A DNA stretch of 64,000 nt from Parvularcula sp038749595 (GCA_038749595.1 JBCDHW010000012.1:1-64000); one strand, 5' to 3'; counted from the stretch's first letter, positions 46,524 through 55,919 are shown. Notes: generated from the sequence alone by a model not told the origin. Made by a program: numbers and translations.

Positions 46524-46970
46524 ATGCGTTCGGAAACAAAACGTTTGGTCAAAATTTTTGGGACAGCAGCGGTCGCCGCTGTTCTTGCCGCCTGCGCGAA
46601 TACGGGCTCATCCGGTGGAATTGGCGCAACCAATGCGACCCAGAACATGTCATCGGTCAACCGCTACCTCTGGAAGGCGTCGCTTGAGACCATCGATTTC
46701 ATGCCCATCGATGACGTCGACCCCGTCGCTGGGGTGATTATCACAGACTGGTATGCGTCGAGCTCCGCGCCGAACGAGCGCTTTCGGGCCAACGTGTTGA
46801 TCCTCGATTCGATGCTTCGTGCCGATGCGCTTCGGGTTCGGGTGTTCAAGCAGGTGCAGAGCCCGACTGGCGGTTGGATGGATGCCCCGGTCAATCCCAA
46901 CACCGCGCGCGAAGTCGAGAACGCGATCCTCACCCGGGCGCGGGAGCTCCGGCTCAATTCCCTCGGCTAG
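46524..46970 (+). CDS. DUF3576 lipoprotein
   Basis: A 148-residue lipoprotein with lipobox LAAC (AVLAACANTG). The mature part matches DUF3576: NRYLWKASLETIDFMPI, DPVAGVIITDWY, ERFRANVLILDSMLRADALRVRVFKQV. This family is typical of alphaproteobacteria and is often next to leuS, as here. Function is not established. Confidence 0.85.
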   Translation: MRSETKRLVKIFGTAAVAAVLAACANTGSSGGIGATNATQNMSSVNRYLWKASLETIDFMPIDDVDPVAGVIITDWYASSSAPNERFRANVLILDSMLRADALRVRVFKQVQSPTGGWMDAPVNPNTAREVENAILTRARELRLNSLG

Positions 46971-47062
46971 CCGCCGCTTTTCTTCTCCCCTGTTTACCCT
47001 AAGCTGAAAGCGCAGCATGAGACCTCGTGCGCGTAAGTTTCTCTCAAAGGTAAAGACACCGA

Positions 47063-49684
47063 ATGGCCAAGTACGCATTCCGAGCAGCGGAGTCCAAATG
47101 GCAGAAGCGTTGGGATGACGAAGGCTGCTTCGCTGCGGACCAGGATCCCTCGAAGCCGAAATACTACGTGCTCGAGATGTTTCCGTATCCGTCGGGGAAG
47201 ATCCACATTGGCCACGTGCGCAACTATGCCATGGGCGATGTGATCGCGCGCTTCAAACGGGCGCAGGGTTTCGATGTGCTCCACCCGATGGGCTGGGACG
47301 CCTTTGGTCTGCCTGCGGAGAATGCGGCGCGCGACAATGGCGGCCACCCGCGCGATTGGACCTACGGCAACATCGAGGTGATGCGCGGGCAATTGAAGCG
47401 CATGGGCCTAGCGATCGACTGGTCGCGCGAGTTCGCCACCTGCGACCCTGAATACTACGTGCACCAACAAAGGATGTTCCTGGAGTTCTGGAAGAAGGGC
47501 TTTGTTGAGCGGCGCGAGAGCCTGGTGAACTGGGACCCCGTCGAGATGACGGTGCTGGCCAACGAGCAGGTGATCGACGGCAAAGGCTGGCGCTCCGGCG
47601 CGCCGGTTGAGCGCAAGTCGATGTCGACATGGTTTTTTAAGATTACGGAGCGTGCGGAGGATCTTCTTGCCGCTTTGGACGACGGGCGCCTCGCCGGTTG
47701 GCCTGAGCATGTCAAAGAGATGCAGCGCAACTGGATCGGCCGGTCCGAGGGGCTGAAGATGGCCTTCCCGCTCAAGGGCGATGACCTGCCCGAGGGGATC
47801 GATGATCTGCCGATCTACACCACCCGTCCGGACACGCTCTATGGCGCGTCGTTCCTTGGCGTTGCGCCGGATCATCCGCTCGCGAAGCATTTCGCTGACA
47901 AAGACCCGGCAGTCGCTGATTTCGTGGCGGAGTGCCAGGCGTTGGGGACGTCTGAGGCGGATATTGAGAAGGCGGAGAAGAGGGGCATTGCCCTTCCTGT
48001 GACGGGACGTCATCCGTTCACGAATGAAGAGCTACCGGTCTACATCGCGAACTTTATCCTGATGCAGTACGGAACGGGCGCGATCTTCGCTTGTCCGGCC
48101 CATGACCAACGCGACCTTGATTTTGCTCGGAAATATGGTCTGGCGGTTAAGCCAGTTATCGCGCCGAGAGAGGGCCATGAGACGGATCTCAAGGCTGGCG
48201 ATTTCAAAAGTTGCGATACGGATGATGGTCGGACGGTTGCCTATACGGGCCCGGGCACGATGGTCCATTCAGGACCCTTTGACGGGATGCCTACGGATGA
48301 GGCCTTACCTGCGGCGATCGCGAAGATTGAAGAGCTTGGCCAAGGTGCGGGGACCACGAACTATCGCCTGCGCGATTGGGGCCTGACGCGGCAGCGTTAC
48401 TGGGGCTGCCCTGTTCCCGTCGTGCTGTGTGAGCAGTGCGGCGCGGTGCCGGTACCAGAAGATCAGCTTCCGGTGCAATTGCCGGACATCGGCCCGGAAG
48501 AGTTTAAGACCCCCGGCAACCCGCTTGATCGAGCGTGTGCTGATGAGTGGCGGAACTGCACATGTCCGCAATGCGGCGGTCCCGCAGTGCGCGATACCGA
48601 TACGATGGATACCTTTGTCGACAGCTCCTGGTACTTCGCGCGGTTTGCTTCGCAGCCGGACGATAAGCCGGTGGACACTGCCCAGGCCGATGCGTGGCTG
48701 CCCGTCCAGCAATATATCGGCGGGATCGAGCACGCGATCCTCCACCTCCTCTACGCCCGCTACTTCATGCGCAACATGAAAGAATGTGGGTACACGGACG
48801 TCGATGAACCGTTCACGAACCTTTTCACCCAAGGCATGGTGACCCATGCGACTTTCAAGGACGCCGAAGGCAATTGGTTGTTCCCTGAGCAAGTGGAGCT
48901 GAAGGGGAACACCGCGACCGCAATCGATGGTAACGCGCCGGTATCAATCGGCGCCATCGAGAAGATGTCGAAGTCGAAGAAGAACGTCGTCTCGCCGGAA
49001 AAGATAGCTGACGCGTACGGAGCAGATGCCGCGCGGTTCTTCATGCTGTCTGACAGCCCGCCCGAGCGGGACGTGGAGTGGACCGAGAGCGGCGTCGAAG
49101 GCGCTTGGCGTTTCGCCAACCGCGTCTACGAGGCCGTGGCCAAAGGCGAGGGACTGCTCGCGGCAAGTGCTCCGATGCCGGACAATCTGTCTGAGGATCT
49201 TCTCGCGCTCCGCAAGGCGACGCACAAGACGATCGACGGTGTCACCGGCGACATCGAGAACTTCCGCTTTAACAAAGCGATAGCACGGCTCTATGAATTC
49301 CTCGGTGCCCTGAAGGGTGTCAAAACTGAGGGCGACGCTGCGCCTGTCGCGGCGGAGGCCTTCCGTACCCTGACGCAGCTCACTGCACCGTTCATGCCGC
49401 ACTTGGCGGAGGAGTGCTGGGAGCTCCTCGGCGGTGAGGGACTTTGCTGTAACGCCGCTTGGCCAAAGGCGGACGAAGCGTTACTCGAAGACGACGTCAT
49501 CACCATGCCAATCCAGGTCAACGGTAAGCGCCGCGGTGAGATTAAAGTCGCGCCTGATCTGCCTAAGGACGAAGTCGAGGCCGCTGCTTTGGCTGACGCG
49601 GATGTTGCCCGCTTTCTCGCCGATAAGACCATCCGTAAGGTGATTGTCGTGCCTGGGCGAATTGTGAACGTGGTGGCCGGATGA
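47063..49684 (+). CDS. leuS: Leucyl-tRNA synthetase
   Basis: An 873-residue class I synthetase. The HIGH motif is PYPSGKIHIGHVRNY, the editing domain includes TTRPDTLYGASF, and the KMSKS loop is IEKMSKSKKNVV. It charges tRNA-Leu. It follows the DUF3576 gene by 92 bases and overlaps lptE by four bases (ATGA), heading the run leuS-lptE-holA-trmD-rplS. Confidence 0.97.
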   Translation: MAKYAFRAAESKWQKRWDDEGCFAADQDPSKPKYYVLEMFPYPSGKIHIGHVRNYAMGDVIARFKRAQGFDVLHPMGWDAFGLPAENAARDNGGHPRDWTYGNIEVMRGQLKRMGLAIDWSREFATCDPEYYVHQQRMFLEFWKKGFVERRESLVNWDPVEMTVLANEQVIDGKGWRSGAPVERKSMSTWFFKITERAEDLLAALDDGRLAGWPEHVKEMQRNWIGRSEGLKMAFPLKGDDLPEGIDDLPIYTTRPDTLYGASFLGVAPDHPLAKHFADKDPAVADFVAECQALGTSEADIEKAEKRGIALPVTGRHPFTNEELPVYIANFILMQYGTGAIFACPAHDQRDLDFARKYGLAVKPVIAPREGHETDLKAGDFKSCDTDDGRTVAYTGPGTMVHSGPFDGMPTDEALPAAIAKIEELGQGAGTTNYRLRDWGLTRQRYWGCPVPVVLCEQCGAVPVPEDQLPVQLPDIGPEEFKTPGNPLDRACADEWRNCTCPQCGGPAVRDTDTMDTFVDSSWYFARFASQPDDKPVDTAQADAWLPVQQYIGGIEHAILHLLYARYFMRNMKECGYTDVDEPFTNLFTQGMVTHATFKDAEGNWLFPEQVELKGNTATAIDGNAPVSIGAIEKMSKSKKNVVSPEKIADAYGADAARFFMLSDSPPERDVEWTESGVEGAWRFANRVYEAVAKGEGLLAASAPMPDNLSEDLLALRKATHKTIDGVTGDIENFRFNKAIARLYEFLGALKGVKTEGDAAPVAAEAFRTLTQLTAPFMPHLAEECWELLGGEGLCCNAAWPKADEALLEDDVITMPIQVNGKRRGEIKVAPDLPKDEVEAAALADADVARFLADKTIRKVIVVPGRIVNVVAG

Positions 49685-50316
49685 TTCGGTTTCTGCTTGT
49701 CAGTGCGCTGCTCTTCGTAAGCGGATGCGGCTTCAAGCCGCTCTATGCAACGAATACGGAGGACAGCCTTGGCGGCTCCCTGGAGCAGGTCGCCCTTGGC
49801 CCTATCCGTGGGTCCGTCGCTCCGCGGGATGTCATGCGCGAGACACTTTCTGAGCGGTTTTCCACCGGCGAGGGTGACGAGCGCTACCTGATTTCTGTGG
49901 ACCTCCGGGACGTCACGCGTGCGGTGTCGGTGACCATCGACAGCAACGCCCGCCGGTTTAATTATCAGCTGACGGCGACGATCAACTATCTTGATCGCGA
50001 GACGGACGAGACGCGCCGCCAGACGCTTCAAACCGTTGTTTCCTTTGCTGTGACGCCTAGTCAGTATGCGACCCTTATCGGCCAAGAAGACGCAACCAGG
50101 CGCGCGGTGATCGACCTTACACGGAAGATCGAGACGGATGCTGCGCTCTATGTTCAAGGGCGCGCTCCCGCTGAGGCCCGCGGAAGCATTTTCAGCGGTG
50201 ACAGCCAGCGCGATCCGATTGGCAACATTGAGAGGCGGGAAGAGGAAGAGGCCCGCGAGGCGGCGCGCGAAGCGGCTGAGCAACAAACTCCGCCTGCGGA
50301 AGGCCAGCCTGATTGA
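49681..50316 (+). CDS. lptE: LPS-assembly lipoprotein LptE
   Basis: A 211-residue lipoprotein. The lipobox is VSGC, directly followed by the hallmark GFKPLY. The core has VTIDSNARRFNYQLTATINYL; the C-terminus is a charged Glu/Arg tail. With LptD it inserts LPS in the outer membrane. The start overlaps the leuS stop and the stop overlaps holA, so it is coupled on both sides. Confidence 0.92.
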   Translation: MIRFLLVSALLFVSGCGFKPLYATNTEDSLGGSLEQVALGPIRGSVAPRDVMRETLSERFSTGEGDERYLISVDLRDVTRAVSVTIDSNARRFNYQLTATINYLDRETDETRRQTLQTVVSFAVTPSQYATLIGQEDATRRAVIDLTRKIETDAALYVQGRAPAEARGSIFSGDSQRDPIGNIERREEEEAREAAREAAEQQTPPAEGQPD

Positions 50317-51368
50317 TGGCGGCGCTGAAGGGCAGAGACATCGAGCGATTCCTCGGCGCTCCGGATGAGAATGTCGTCTGTGCTCTGATTTATGGTCCCG
50401 AGCAGGGGTTGGTGCATGAGCGCGCGATCCGTGCGGCTAAAGCCGTGACGGAGGATCTCGCCGACCCATGGCGGGTCACCAACCTGTCGGACCAAGATGC
50501 GGCGGACGCGGCCAAATTGACTGATGAGGCAGCGGCGCAGAGCTTTCTTGGCGGGCGCCGGGTCGTCCGTGTACGGGCAGCCGGTACGGGCGCGGGTCAA
50601 GCGGTCGCGTCGTTGCTCAAGGCCGCCGACGCAGGCACCCTCCACGCTGCGGCGTTGGTGGTGATCGAAGCAGGTGATCTCAAAAAGTCCTCGGCACTTC
50701 GGAAGGCCTGCGAGAGCTCAGCGAGTGCGGTTGCGATCCCGTGCTATGCGGAGGGGCCGCGGGAAACGATGGCGGCCATCCGAAAGCAGTGTACTGATGA
50801 AGGGCTAGCGCTTTCTGCTGAGGCGGCGGAGCTTCTGGCGTCGGCGCTGGGTGACGATCGCGGTTTGCTGCGCCAGGAAGTTGAGAAGCTCATCCTCTAT
50901 AAGGGACCGGCTGCGGTGCGCGATGGCCCAGATGAGATCACGCCCGATGACGTGCGTGCGTGTTTGGTGGATGCGCCCCATGACGACAGCTTCGCGGTTT
51001 CGTCGCTTGCGCTTTCGGGGCAGCGGGCGGAACTCTCGGCGGCGCTGGCTGAGGCCGAGGCGTCGGGCACGAGTGTCATTGCTCTCCTCCGCCTCACCCA
51101 GAACCGGATCCTTCGGCTGATGCCCGCCGCGCAAGCGATGGCCCAGGGGCAAGGCGCGGGTGCGGCGATGAAAGCAATCCGCCCGCCGGTCTTTTTCAAG
51201 GAACAAGACGCCGTCGCCGCGCAATTGAAGAAGTGGCCTCTGCCGCGGTTGGAGCGGGCGGCTGCGGCGATCTACGATGCTGAACAGGCGTGCAAGAAGA
51301 CGGGCGCGCCGGCCCAGGCGATCGCCGAGCGGGTGCTCCTCCGGCTGGCGGTTGAGGCGAGCCGGTGA
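50316..51368 (+). CDS. holA: DNA polymerase III subunit delta
   Basis: A 350-residue clamp-loader subunit. ALIYGPEQGLVHERA, FLGGRRVVRVRA and the C-terminal SVIALLRLTQNRILRLM plus LPRLERAAAAIYDAEQACKKTG are typical of HolA. I prefer ATG at 50316, one base overlap with the lptE stop (TGATG); a TTG at 50313 is possible. The stop overlaps trmD as GTGA. The leuS-lptE-holA order is common; the trmD-rplS attachment is less so. Confidence 0.92.
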   Translation: MAALKGRDIERFLGAPDENVVCALIYGPEQGLVHERAIRAAKAVTEDLADPWRVTNLSDQDAADAAKLTDEAAAQSFLGGRRVVRVRAAGTGAGQAVASLLKAADAGTLHAAALVVIEAGDLKKSSALRKACESSASAVAIPCYAEGPRETMAAIRKQCTDEGLALSAEAAELLASALGDDRGLLRQEVEKLILYKGPAAVRDGPDEITPDDVRACLVDAPHDDSFAVSSLALSGQRAELSAALAEAEASGTSVIALLRLTQNRILRLMPAAQAMAQGQGAGAAMKAIRPPVFFKEQDAVAAQLKKWPLPRLERAAAAIYDAEQACKKTGAPAQAIAERVLLRLAVEASR

Positions 51369-52093
51369 CCTGGCGCGCAGGCGTGATCACCCTTTATCCC
51401 GACGCATTCCCGGGTCCGCTTGGCGTTGGCGTGCTCGGTCGGGCCCAGCGTGATGGCCTCTGGTCGCTCGAGACCCTGAACCCGCGCGATGTGGCTGAGG
51501 ACAAGCACCACACGGTGGATGACACCCCCGCGGGCGGGGGGCCGGGTATGGTGATGCGGGCCGATGTTCTGGCGCGAACCATTGACCAGATGGAGGCTGT
51601 TCCGGGCCCGAAACTTCTCCTCAGCCCCCGGGGGCGGCCGTTTAAGCAAGCTGACGCCCACCGGCTTGTTGAAGGCCCGGGCGCGCTCTTCATCTGCGGC
51701 CGCTTCGAAGGAGTGGACCAGCGGGTGATCGATGCCCGGGAACTCGAAGAGGTCTCGATCGGCGACTACGTCCTCGCGGGCGGCGAGGTGGCGGCGATGG
51801 CCATGATCGAAGCTTGCGTTCGCCTGGTCCCCGGTGTACTCGGCGCGCTCGCCTCCAAGGACGACGAGAGTTTCGAGAATGGTCTTCTCGAATATCCGCA
51901 GTTCACGAGGCCTCGGGAGTTTGAAGGGCGGCCCATCCCGGATGTGCTGCTCTCTGGCGACCACAAGAAAATTGCCCAGTGGCGTGAGGAGCAATCTCTC
52001 GCGCTGACGCGTGCGCGACGACCGGACTTGCTTGATCCTTCGGGGACGACGGCGCGGTCCAATCCGCCGAATAACGAGACGGACGAGACATGA
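51365..52093 (+). CDS. trmD: tRNA (guanine-N1-)-methyltransferase
   Basis: A 242-residue TrmD that makes m1G37 in tRNA. GVITLYPDAFPGPLG, HHTVDDTPAGGGPGMVM, CGRFEGVDQRV and SIGDYVLAGGEVAAM (the knotted SAM site) are all present. The start GTG overlaps the holA stop and the stop overlaps the rplS ATG. In many bacteria rpsP and rimM precede trmD; here they do not. Confidence 0.96.
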   Translation: MTWRAGVITLYPDAFPGPLGVGVLGRAQRDGLWSLETLNPRDVAEDKHHTVDDTPAGGGPGMVMRADVLARTIDQMEAVPGPKLLLSPRGRPFKQADAHRLVEGPGALFICGRFEGVDQRVIDARELEEVSIGDYVLAGGEVAAMAMIEACVRLVPGVLGALASKDDESFENGLLEYPQFTRPREFEGRPIPDVLLSGDHKKIAQWREEQSLALTRARRPDLLDPSGTTARSNPPNNETDET

Positions 52094-52497
52094 ACATTAT
52101 CCAGCAGCTCGAAGCCGAGCACGCAAAAGAACTCAAACCCGAAGTCCCTGAATTCGCTCCCGGCGACACGGTCCGTGTCCAGGTGAAGGTGAAAGAGGGC
52201 CAGCGCGAGCGTCTGCAGGCCTATGAAGGCGTTTGCATTGCCCGCTCCGGCGGCGGCCTCAACGAAAGCTTCACGGTGCGGAAGATCAGCTTCGGCGTAG
52301 GCGTTGAGCGGGTGTTCCCGATCTATTCGCCACTGGTTGAGGCCATCGAAGTGGTTCGCCGCGGTAAAGTGCGCCGCGCCAAGCTTTACTACCTTCGCGG
52401 TCGCCAAGGGAAGTCGGCGCGCATCGCAGAAAAGGTCGACACCAAGCGCCAGGCCCAGGCCGCTGAAAAGAAGGCAAAGTCTAAGAAGGCGAGCTAA
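52090..52497 (+). CDS. rplS: 50S ribosomal protein L19
   Basis: A 135-residue L19. FAPGDTVRVQVKVKEGQRER, FEGVCIARSGGGLNESFTVR-type segment and KVRRAKLYYLRGRQGKSARI are typical. The C-terminal extension is Lys/Ala-rich. The ATG overlaps the trmD stop (ATGA). A strong intrinsic terminator follows 38 bases later and closes the leuS-rplS run. Confidence 0.97.
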   Translation: MNIIQQLEAEHAKELKPEVPEFAPGDTVRVQVKVKEGQRERLQAYEGVCIARSGGGLNESFTVRKISFGVGVERVFPIYSPLVEAIEVVRRGKVRRAKLYYLRGRQGKSARIAEKVDTKRQAQAAEKKAKSKKAS

Positions 52498-52534
52498 GCC
52501 TCTAGAAATCCAACGTATCAATACCCACATAAAG

Positions 52535-52565
52535 AGCTCAGTCGTTGATCGGCTGAGCTTTTTTT
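52535..52565 (+). terminator. Intrinsic terminator after rplS
   Basis: Arms agctcagtcg and cggctgagct form a 10-bp stem (one G-U) with loop ttgat, followed by seven T. This ends the leuS-lptE-holA-trmD-rplS transcript. Confidence 0.9.
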
Positions 52566-52586
52566 ATTTTTGAAGGGGGATTTGAT

Positions 52587-52970
52587 ATGCAACAGCGTAC
52601 ATTTTCAGGCGTTATTATCGGAACATTCTGTGCTTGGGCAGTCGTCGGCTTACTTGCCCTCGTCTTGTTATGGCGCCCACTTGTTGGGCCCTGGGCCCAA
52701 GAGCGTGAGGGTTTGGCCAACTTGAGGCAGGCTGAGCAGGAGCGGCGGATCTTGGTGGAGCAAGCGCAAGCGGAGAAAGATGCCGCAGCGGCGCGGGCGG
52801 AAGCCATTGGAATTGTTGGTAAAGCTGCGCAGGACTTCCCCGAGTATCGGGAGCAGGAGTTCATCGGCGCCTTCGCTGAAGCGCTCACCGCCTGTCAGGG
52901 CGTGCAAGTGATCTACGTCCCCACCGAGGGAAATATCCCCGTGCTCGAAGCGACGCGGATGCGCCCATAA
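52587..52970 (+). CDS. Small membrane-anchored protein resembling the tail of an SPFH protein
   Basis: A 127-residue protein with one N-terminal membrane helix (about 7-30), an Ala/Glu/Gln-rich coiled coil (about 40-75, ERRILVEQAQAEKDAAAARA) and a C-terminal segment PEYREQEFIGAFAEAL...VIYVPTEGNIPVLEA. That coil and tail resemble the C-terminal half of prohibitin/stomatin (SPFH) proteins, but the SPFH domain itself is missing. The ATG has gaaggggga upstream. It lies alone between two terminators, so it is a monocistronic gene. Function unknown. Confidence 0.7.
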   Translation: MQQRTFSGVIIGTFCAWAVVGLLALVLLWRPLVGPWAQEREGLANLRQAEQERRILVEQAQAEKDAAAARAEAIGIVGKAAQDFPEYREQEFIGAFAEALTACQGVQVIYVPTEGNIPVLEATRMRP

Positions 52971-52998
52971 CGTTGCGCTGAGCGACACTTTGATACCG

Positions 52999-53026
52999 AA
53001 AGCCCGGGCTCAGCGTCCGGGCTTTT
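52999..53026 (+). terminator. Intrinsic terminator after the SPFH-tail-like gene
   Basis: Arms aaagcccgg and ccgggcttt form a perfect 9-bp stem with a nine-base loop; four T end the plus strand. It lies 28 bases past the stop codon and before the VOC gene. Confidence 0.75.
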
Positions 53027-53069
53027 GCTTGTTCCCGCCTATATTCCTGTTCCAAAAGAGGGAGGATTT

Positions 53070-53489
53070 ATGGCGCGGATCGTTGGACTTGGCGGGGTTT
53101 TCTACAAAACGTCGGACCCCAAGGCGCGCAAGGGATGGTACGTCAAGCATCTGGGCATCAGCCCCGGGCAGGGTTTCGATGGGGTCGAAATGCGCTGGCG
53201 CCGGCCGGATAACCCCGACCATCAAGAGATGTCGCTGGTTTCGTTTTTTGATCCTGACTCAGATTATCTGGGTAAGGCCGGTCAACCGTTCATGGTCAAT
53301 TTTGTCGTCGAGGATATTGAAGGCATGGTCGCCAAGCTGAAGGCCGAGGGCTGCGACGTTGATGAAAAGATCGTCGATGAAGGCTACGGCAAGTTCGCGT
53401 GGGTTACTGATCCCGATGGTGTACGGATTGAAATCTGGGAGCCTGCCGGACCGATGCCCAATATCGGCGAGATGCCCAGCGGCGACTGA
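53070..53489 (+). CDS. VOC (glyoxalase/bleomycin-resistance) family protein
   Basis: A 139-residue protein of the vicinal-oxygen-chelate fold. VEDIEGMVAKLKAEGCDV and FAWVTDPDGVRIEIWEP (with the second-half metal Glu) are typical; ARIVGLGGVFYKTSDP starts the first half. Possible roles are lyase, dioxygenase or antibiotic binding; none can be chosen. The ATG at 53070 has ggagg upstream; an earlier start at 53025 lies in the terminator. Confidence 0.85.
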   Translation: MARIVGLGGVFYKTSDPKARKGWYVKHLGISPGQGFDGVEMRWRRPDNPDHQEMSLVSFFDPDSDYLGKAGQPFMVNFVVEDIEGMVAKLKAEGCDVDEKIVDEGYGKFAWVTDPDGVRIEIWEPAGPMPNIGEMPSGD

Positions 53490-53516
53490 GCGTCCCTGGC
53501 GCAGCGTTGAACACCA

Positions 53517-53532
53517 CTGGGGCGTGCCCCAG
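53517..53532. other. Hairpin between the VOC gene and the M28 peptidase gene
   Basis: Arms ctgggg and ccccag pair perfectly around cgtg in the 50-base gap between converging stop codons. There is no T-tract; it may contribute to ending both transcripts. Confidence 0.35.
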
Positions 53533-53539
53533 GGCGCGG

Positions 53540-54943
53540 TCACTCCGATGCTGCTGTTTGCTCAGCGGCACGGAAACCACTGGGCGTGTTCGCCGCCATC
53601 CAGGTGAAGGCTGCGTATACCGCAACGTTCTGCGCCATGGCGTCGGGATCAATCTTGTCGAACGTATCGTCGGCTGTGTGATGAAGATCGAAGTAATCCC
53701 AGCCATTCTGGCGGAGGGTCACGACCGGGACACCCAGCGCGCGCAGCGGTGAGACATCGGGCCCACCAGACGCTTGGTTGTTGCCAAGCGCGACACCCGC
53801 GGGGTGGAGTATACGGATCATTTCGCGCCCCAAGCCGACTTTGTCGGCGCCAAACCGGGTGTCCATCTTCCAGATCCGCGCTGCGCCGAAATCGCTTTCG
53901 GCTGCCATCACGTGCTTATCGAGTTCGTCCCGATGCTGTTGCGCATAAGCCCGTGCACCGAGCAACCCAACTTCCTCCGATCCCCAATAGACCAAACGGA
54001 TTGTACGGAGCGGCTTTTCGCCAGTCTTTTTAATATGTTCGAGGATCAGTTTCGCGGCGCCGGTCGTAATGCCAATGCCCGCTCCGTCATCAATGGCTCC
54101 TGTCCCGAGGTCCCAGCTGTCCAGGTGGCCTCCAATCACGACAATTTCGTCCGTTTGCCCCGGAATTTCCCCGATGACGTTTCCGCTCGTCACTTCAGAC
54201 TTCGTTTTAACCGCCATATCGAGCGTCACTGTCACGGGTCCGCGCTCAAGCGCTCTGCCGAGTTGCTCCGCATCCGGAAAAGATAACGCCGCGGTCGGGA
54301 TGGGCGTGACACTGTCGAGGTAGCGCATGTTTCCTGTGTGCGGAAAGCGATGACGGTCTGTTCCCACCGATCGAATGAGTGCTGCAGCAGCGCCGCGCTT
54401 GGCCCCTTCATTGGCAGCGCCAGAGCGCTTGCGCACCGCGACGCCGTAGCCTGACCCGTCTTGGGTGCGGGTCATTCCCTCGTCGACGAAGACGATCTTA
54501 CCTTTCAGCGTGTCGTCCATCGGCGCTTCGATCAGATCGTCGAGTGTCTCAAATCGGACGACCTGCCCAGAGACACCGCCTTCACCCGTGCCCACCGAAT
54601 TGCCTAGCGCTGTGATCTGCAACTCTTGCGGATAGGGTTTGGTGATGGCGGCGTACTCATAGGTACGCTCCCAGTACGGCATTGCGAAGGTCTCGGTACG
54701 GACGTTCGACAAGCCCATCTCGCGCATCTTCGCTTCGCCCCATGTCCGCGCCCTTGCCTCGGCTTCAGATCCGCCAAGCCGCGCCCCCACTTCGGTGGTG
54801 AGGTCCTCAGTCACCTGATATCCGACCCGATCGGTCATGCCTTGGCGCAGGAGTGCGTCAGCGGTCTCCTTGACCTCGTCAGGGATGGTTGGCGCTTGAG
54901 CGAGAGCAACCGACGCAGCGGCGGCGATGAGAAGTGTCGTCAT
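53540..54943 (-). CDS. Exported M28-family zinc peptidase
   Basis: A 467-residue protein with a signal peptide (ends ASVALA), a PA-type insert (about 120-240) and a zinc aminopeptidase core. Metal ligands are visible in GGHLDSWDLGTGAIDDGAG, YWGSEEVGLLGA, AESDFGA and DLHHTADDT. It likely cleaves peptides in the periplasm or outside. The ATG at 54943 overlaps the stop of the upstream hydrolase gene (ATGA), so the two form an operon. Confidence 0.9.
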   Translation of the reverse strand: MTTLLIAAAASVALAQAPTIPDEVKETADALLRQGMTDRVGYQVTEDLTTEVGARLGGSEAEARARTWGEAKMREMGLSNVRTETFAMPYWERTYEYAAITKPYPQELQITALGNSVGTGEGGVSGQVVRFETLDDLIEAPMDDTLKGKIVFVDEGMTRTQDGSGYGVAVRKRSGAANEGAKRGAAAALIRSVGTDRHRFPHTGNMRYLDSVTPIPTAALSFPDAEQLGRALERGPVTVTLDMAVKTKSEVTSGNVIGEIPGQTDEIVVIGGHLDSWDLGTGAIDDGAGIGITTGAAKLILEHIKKTGEKPLRTIRLVYWGSEEVGLLGARAYAQQHRDELDKHVMAAESDFGAARIWKMDTRFGADKVGLGREMIRILHPAGVALGNNQASGGPDVSPLRALGVPVVTLRQNGWDYFDLHHTADDTFDKIDPDAMAQNVAVYAAFTWMAANTPSGFRAAEQTAASE

Positions 54944-55806
54944 TGTGTTGAGTTGGTCTCCGCGGGCTCCGTCTCAACACTCTTGAGGAACGCAAGGCTG
55001 TCGGCAAGCACGCTGCCGCGGCTGGTTAGGCCGATCGCGACGATGATCTCGATGTGATCCGTATCGGTGTAGAGGATGCTCTCGCCGCGCACGCCCACTT
55101 CGGTGAGGAGGCGCGCCATTTCTGTCGCGTTTTTCGGGCTGACTACGTCATCGTCCGTGCCATGCACGAACAGCATTGGCGGAGCATTCGCCGTGACGCG
55201 ATTGATGGGCTGCGTCGCTTCGAGGTCCGGTGCAGCACCAAACGCAGCTTTTGTGACGCGGCTGTCGAGAGGCAGGAAGCTGTAGGGTCCTGCCAAACCG
55301 ACGACGCCGTCGATGATCGACGTTGAACGACCCTCGGCCTCAAGAAATTCCGGCGCGAGAGCGACCTGCACCGCGTTGTAGGCGCCAGCCGAGTGGCCGA
55401 TGAGGAACAGTTGATCTGGGTCGCCATCGAAGGCCGGTGCCTCGGCATGGAGGAACGCCACCGCCTTGGCCACGTCTGCCATGAAGTCCCGGTAGGTATG
55501 CTCTGGCGCGAGGCGATAATTGATCACCGCCGTGAGGTAGCCCTCCGAAGCGAAACGGCGGCCGAGCCATGGATAGTCCTCTTTCCGCCCTTTCTCCCAC
55601 GATCCGCCGTGCACGAAGATCAAAAGTGGGTGGGGACCGGGCGTGGTCGGGGTGTAGAGATCGAGCTTTTGTCGGGGGAGGGTGCCGTAGGCGATGTCTT
55701 CTGTCCTTTCCCATGTCCCGGCAAGCGAGGGTGTGGCGACGTTGAGCAGCTGGGGGCCGGAGCATGCCGATAGGGCGAAGAGGGCAATTAGGATGAGAGC
55801 GCGCAT
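54940..55806 (-). CDS. Alpha/beta-hydrolase lipoprotein
   Basis: A 288-residue protein with lipobox LSAC (FALSACSG) and an alpha/beta-hydrolase core: oxyanion motif HGGSW, nucleophile GHSAGAYN, Asp in HGTDDDVV and His in DTDHIEI. It fits the carboxylesterase/BD-FAE group. It is envelope-anchored and overlaps the M28 peptidase downstream by four bases. Divergent from the sulfotransferase at 55920. Confidence 0.88.
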   Translation of the reverse strand: MRALILIALFALSACSGPQLLNVATPSLAGTWERTEDIAYGTLPRQKLDLYTPTTPGPHPLLIFVHGGSWEKGRKEDYPWLGRRFASEGYLTAVINYRLAPEHTYRDFMADVAKAVAFLHAEAPAFDGDPDQLFLIGHSAGAYNAVQVALAPEFLEAEGRSTSIIDGVVGLAGPYSFLPLDSRVTKAAFGAAPDLEATQPINRVTANAPPMLFVHGTDDDVVSPKNATEMARLLTEVGVRGESILYTDTDHIEIIVAIGLTSRGSVLADSLAFLKSVETEPAETNSTQ

Positions 55807-55919
55807 GGGGTGAGCGTGGCTGACCCAGCGCCGGGGTCAAGCGCCCGTGTCCCGCCGATTTGACGCAAGGGTAACCTTCCTCCAGCAAAACTGGGCGCAG
55901 TACGATGCGAGGATAGACC

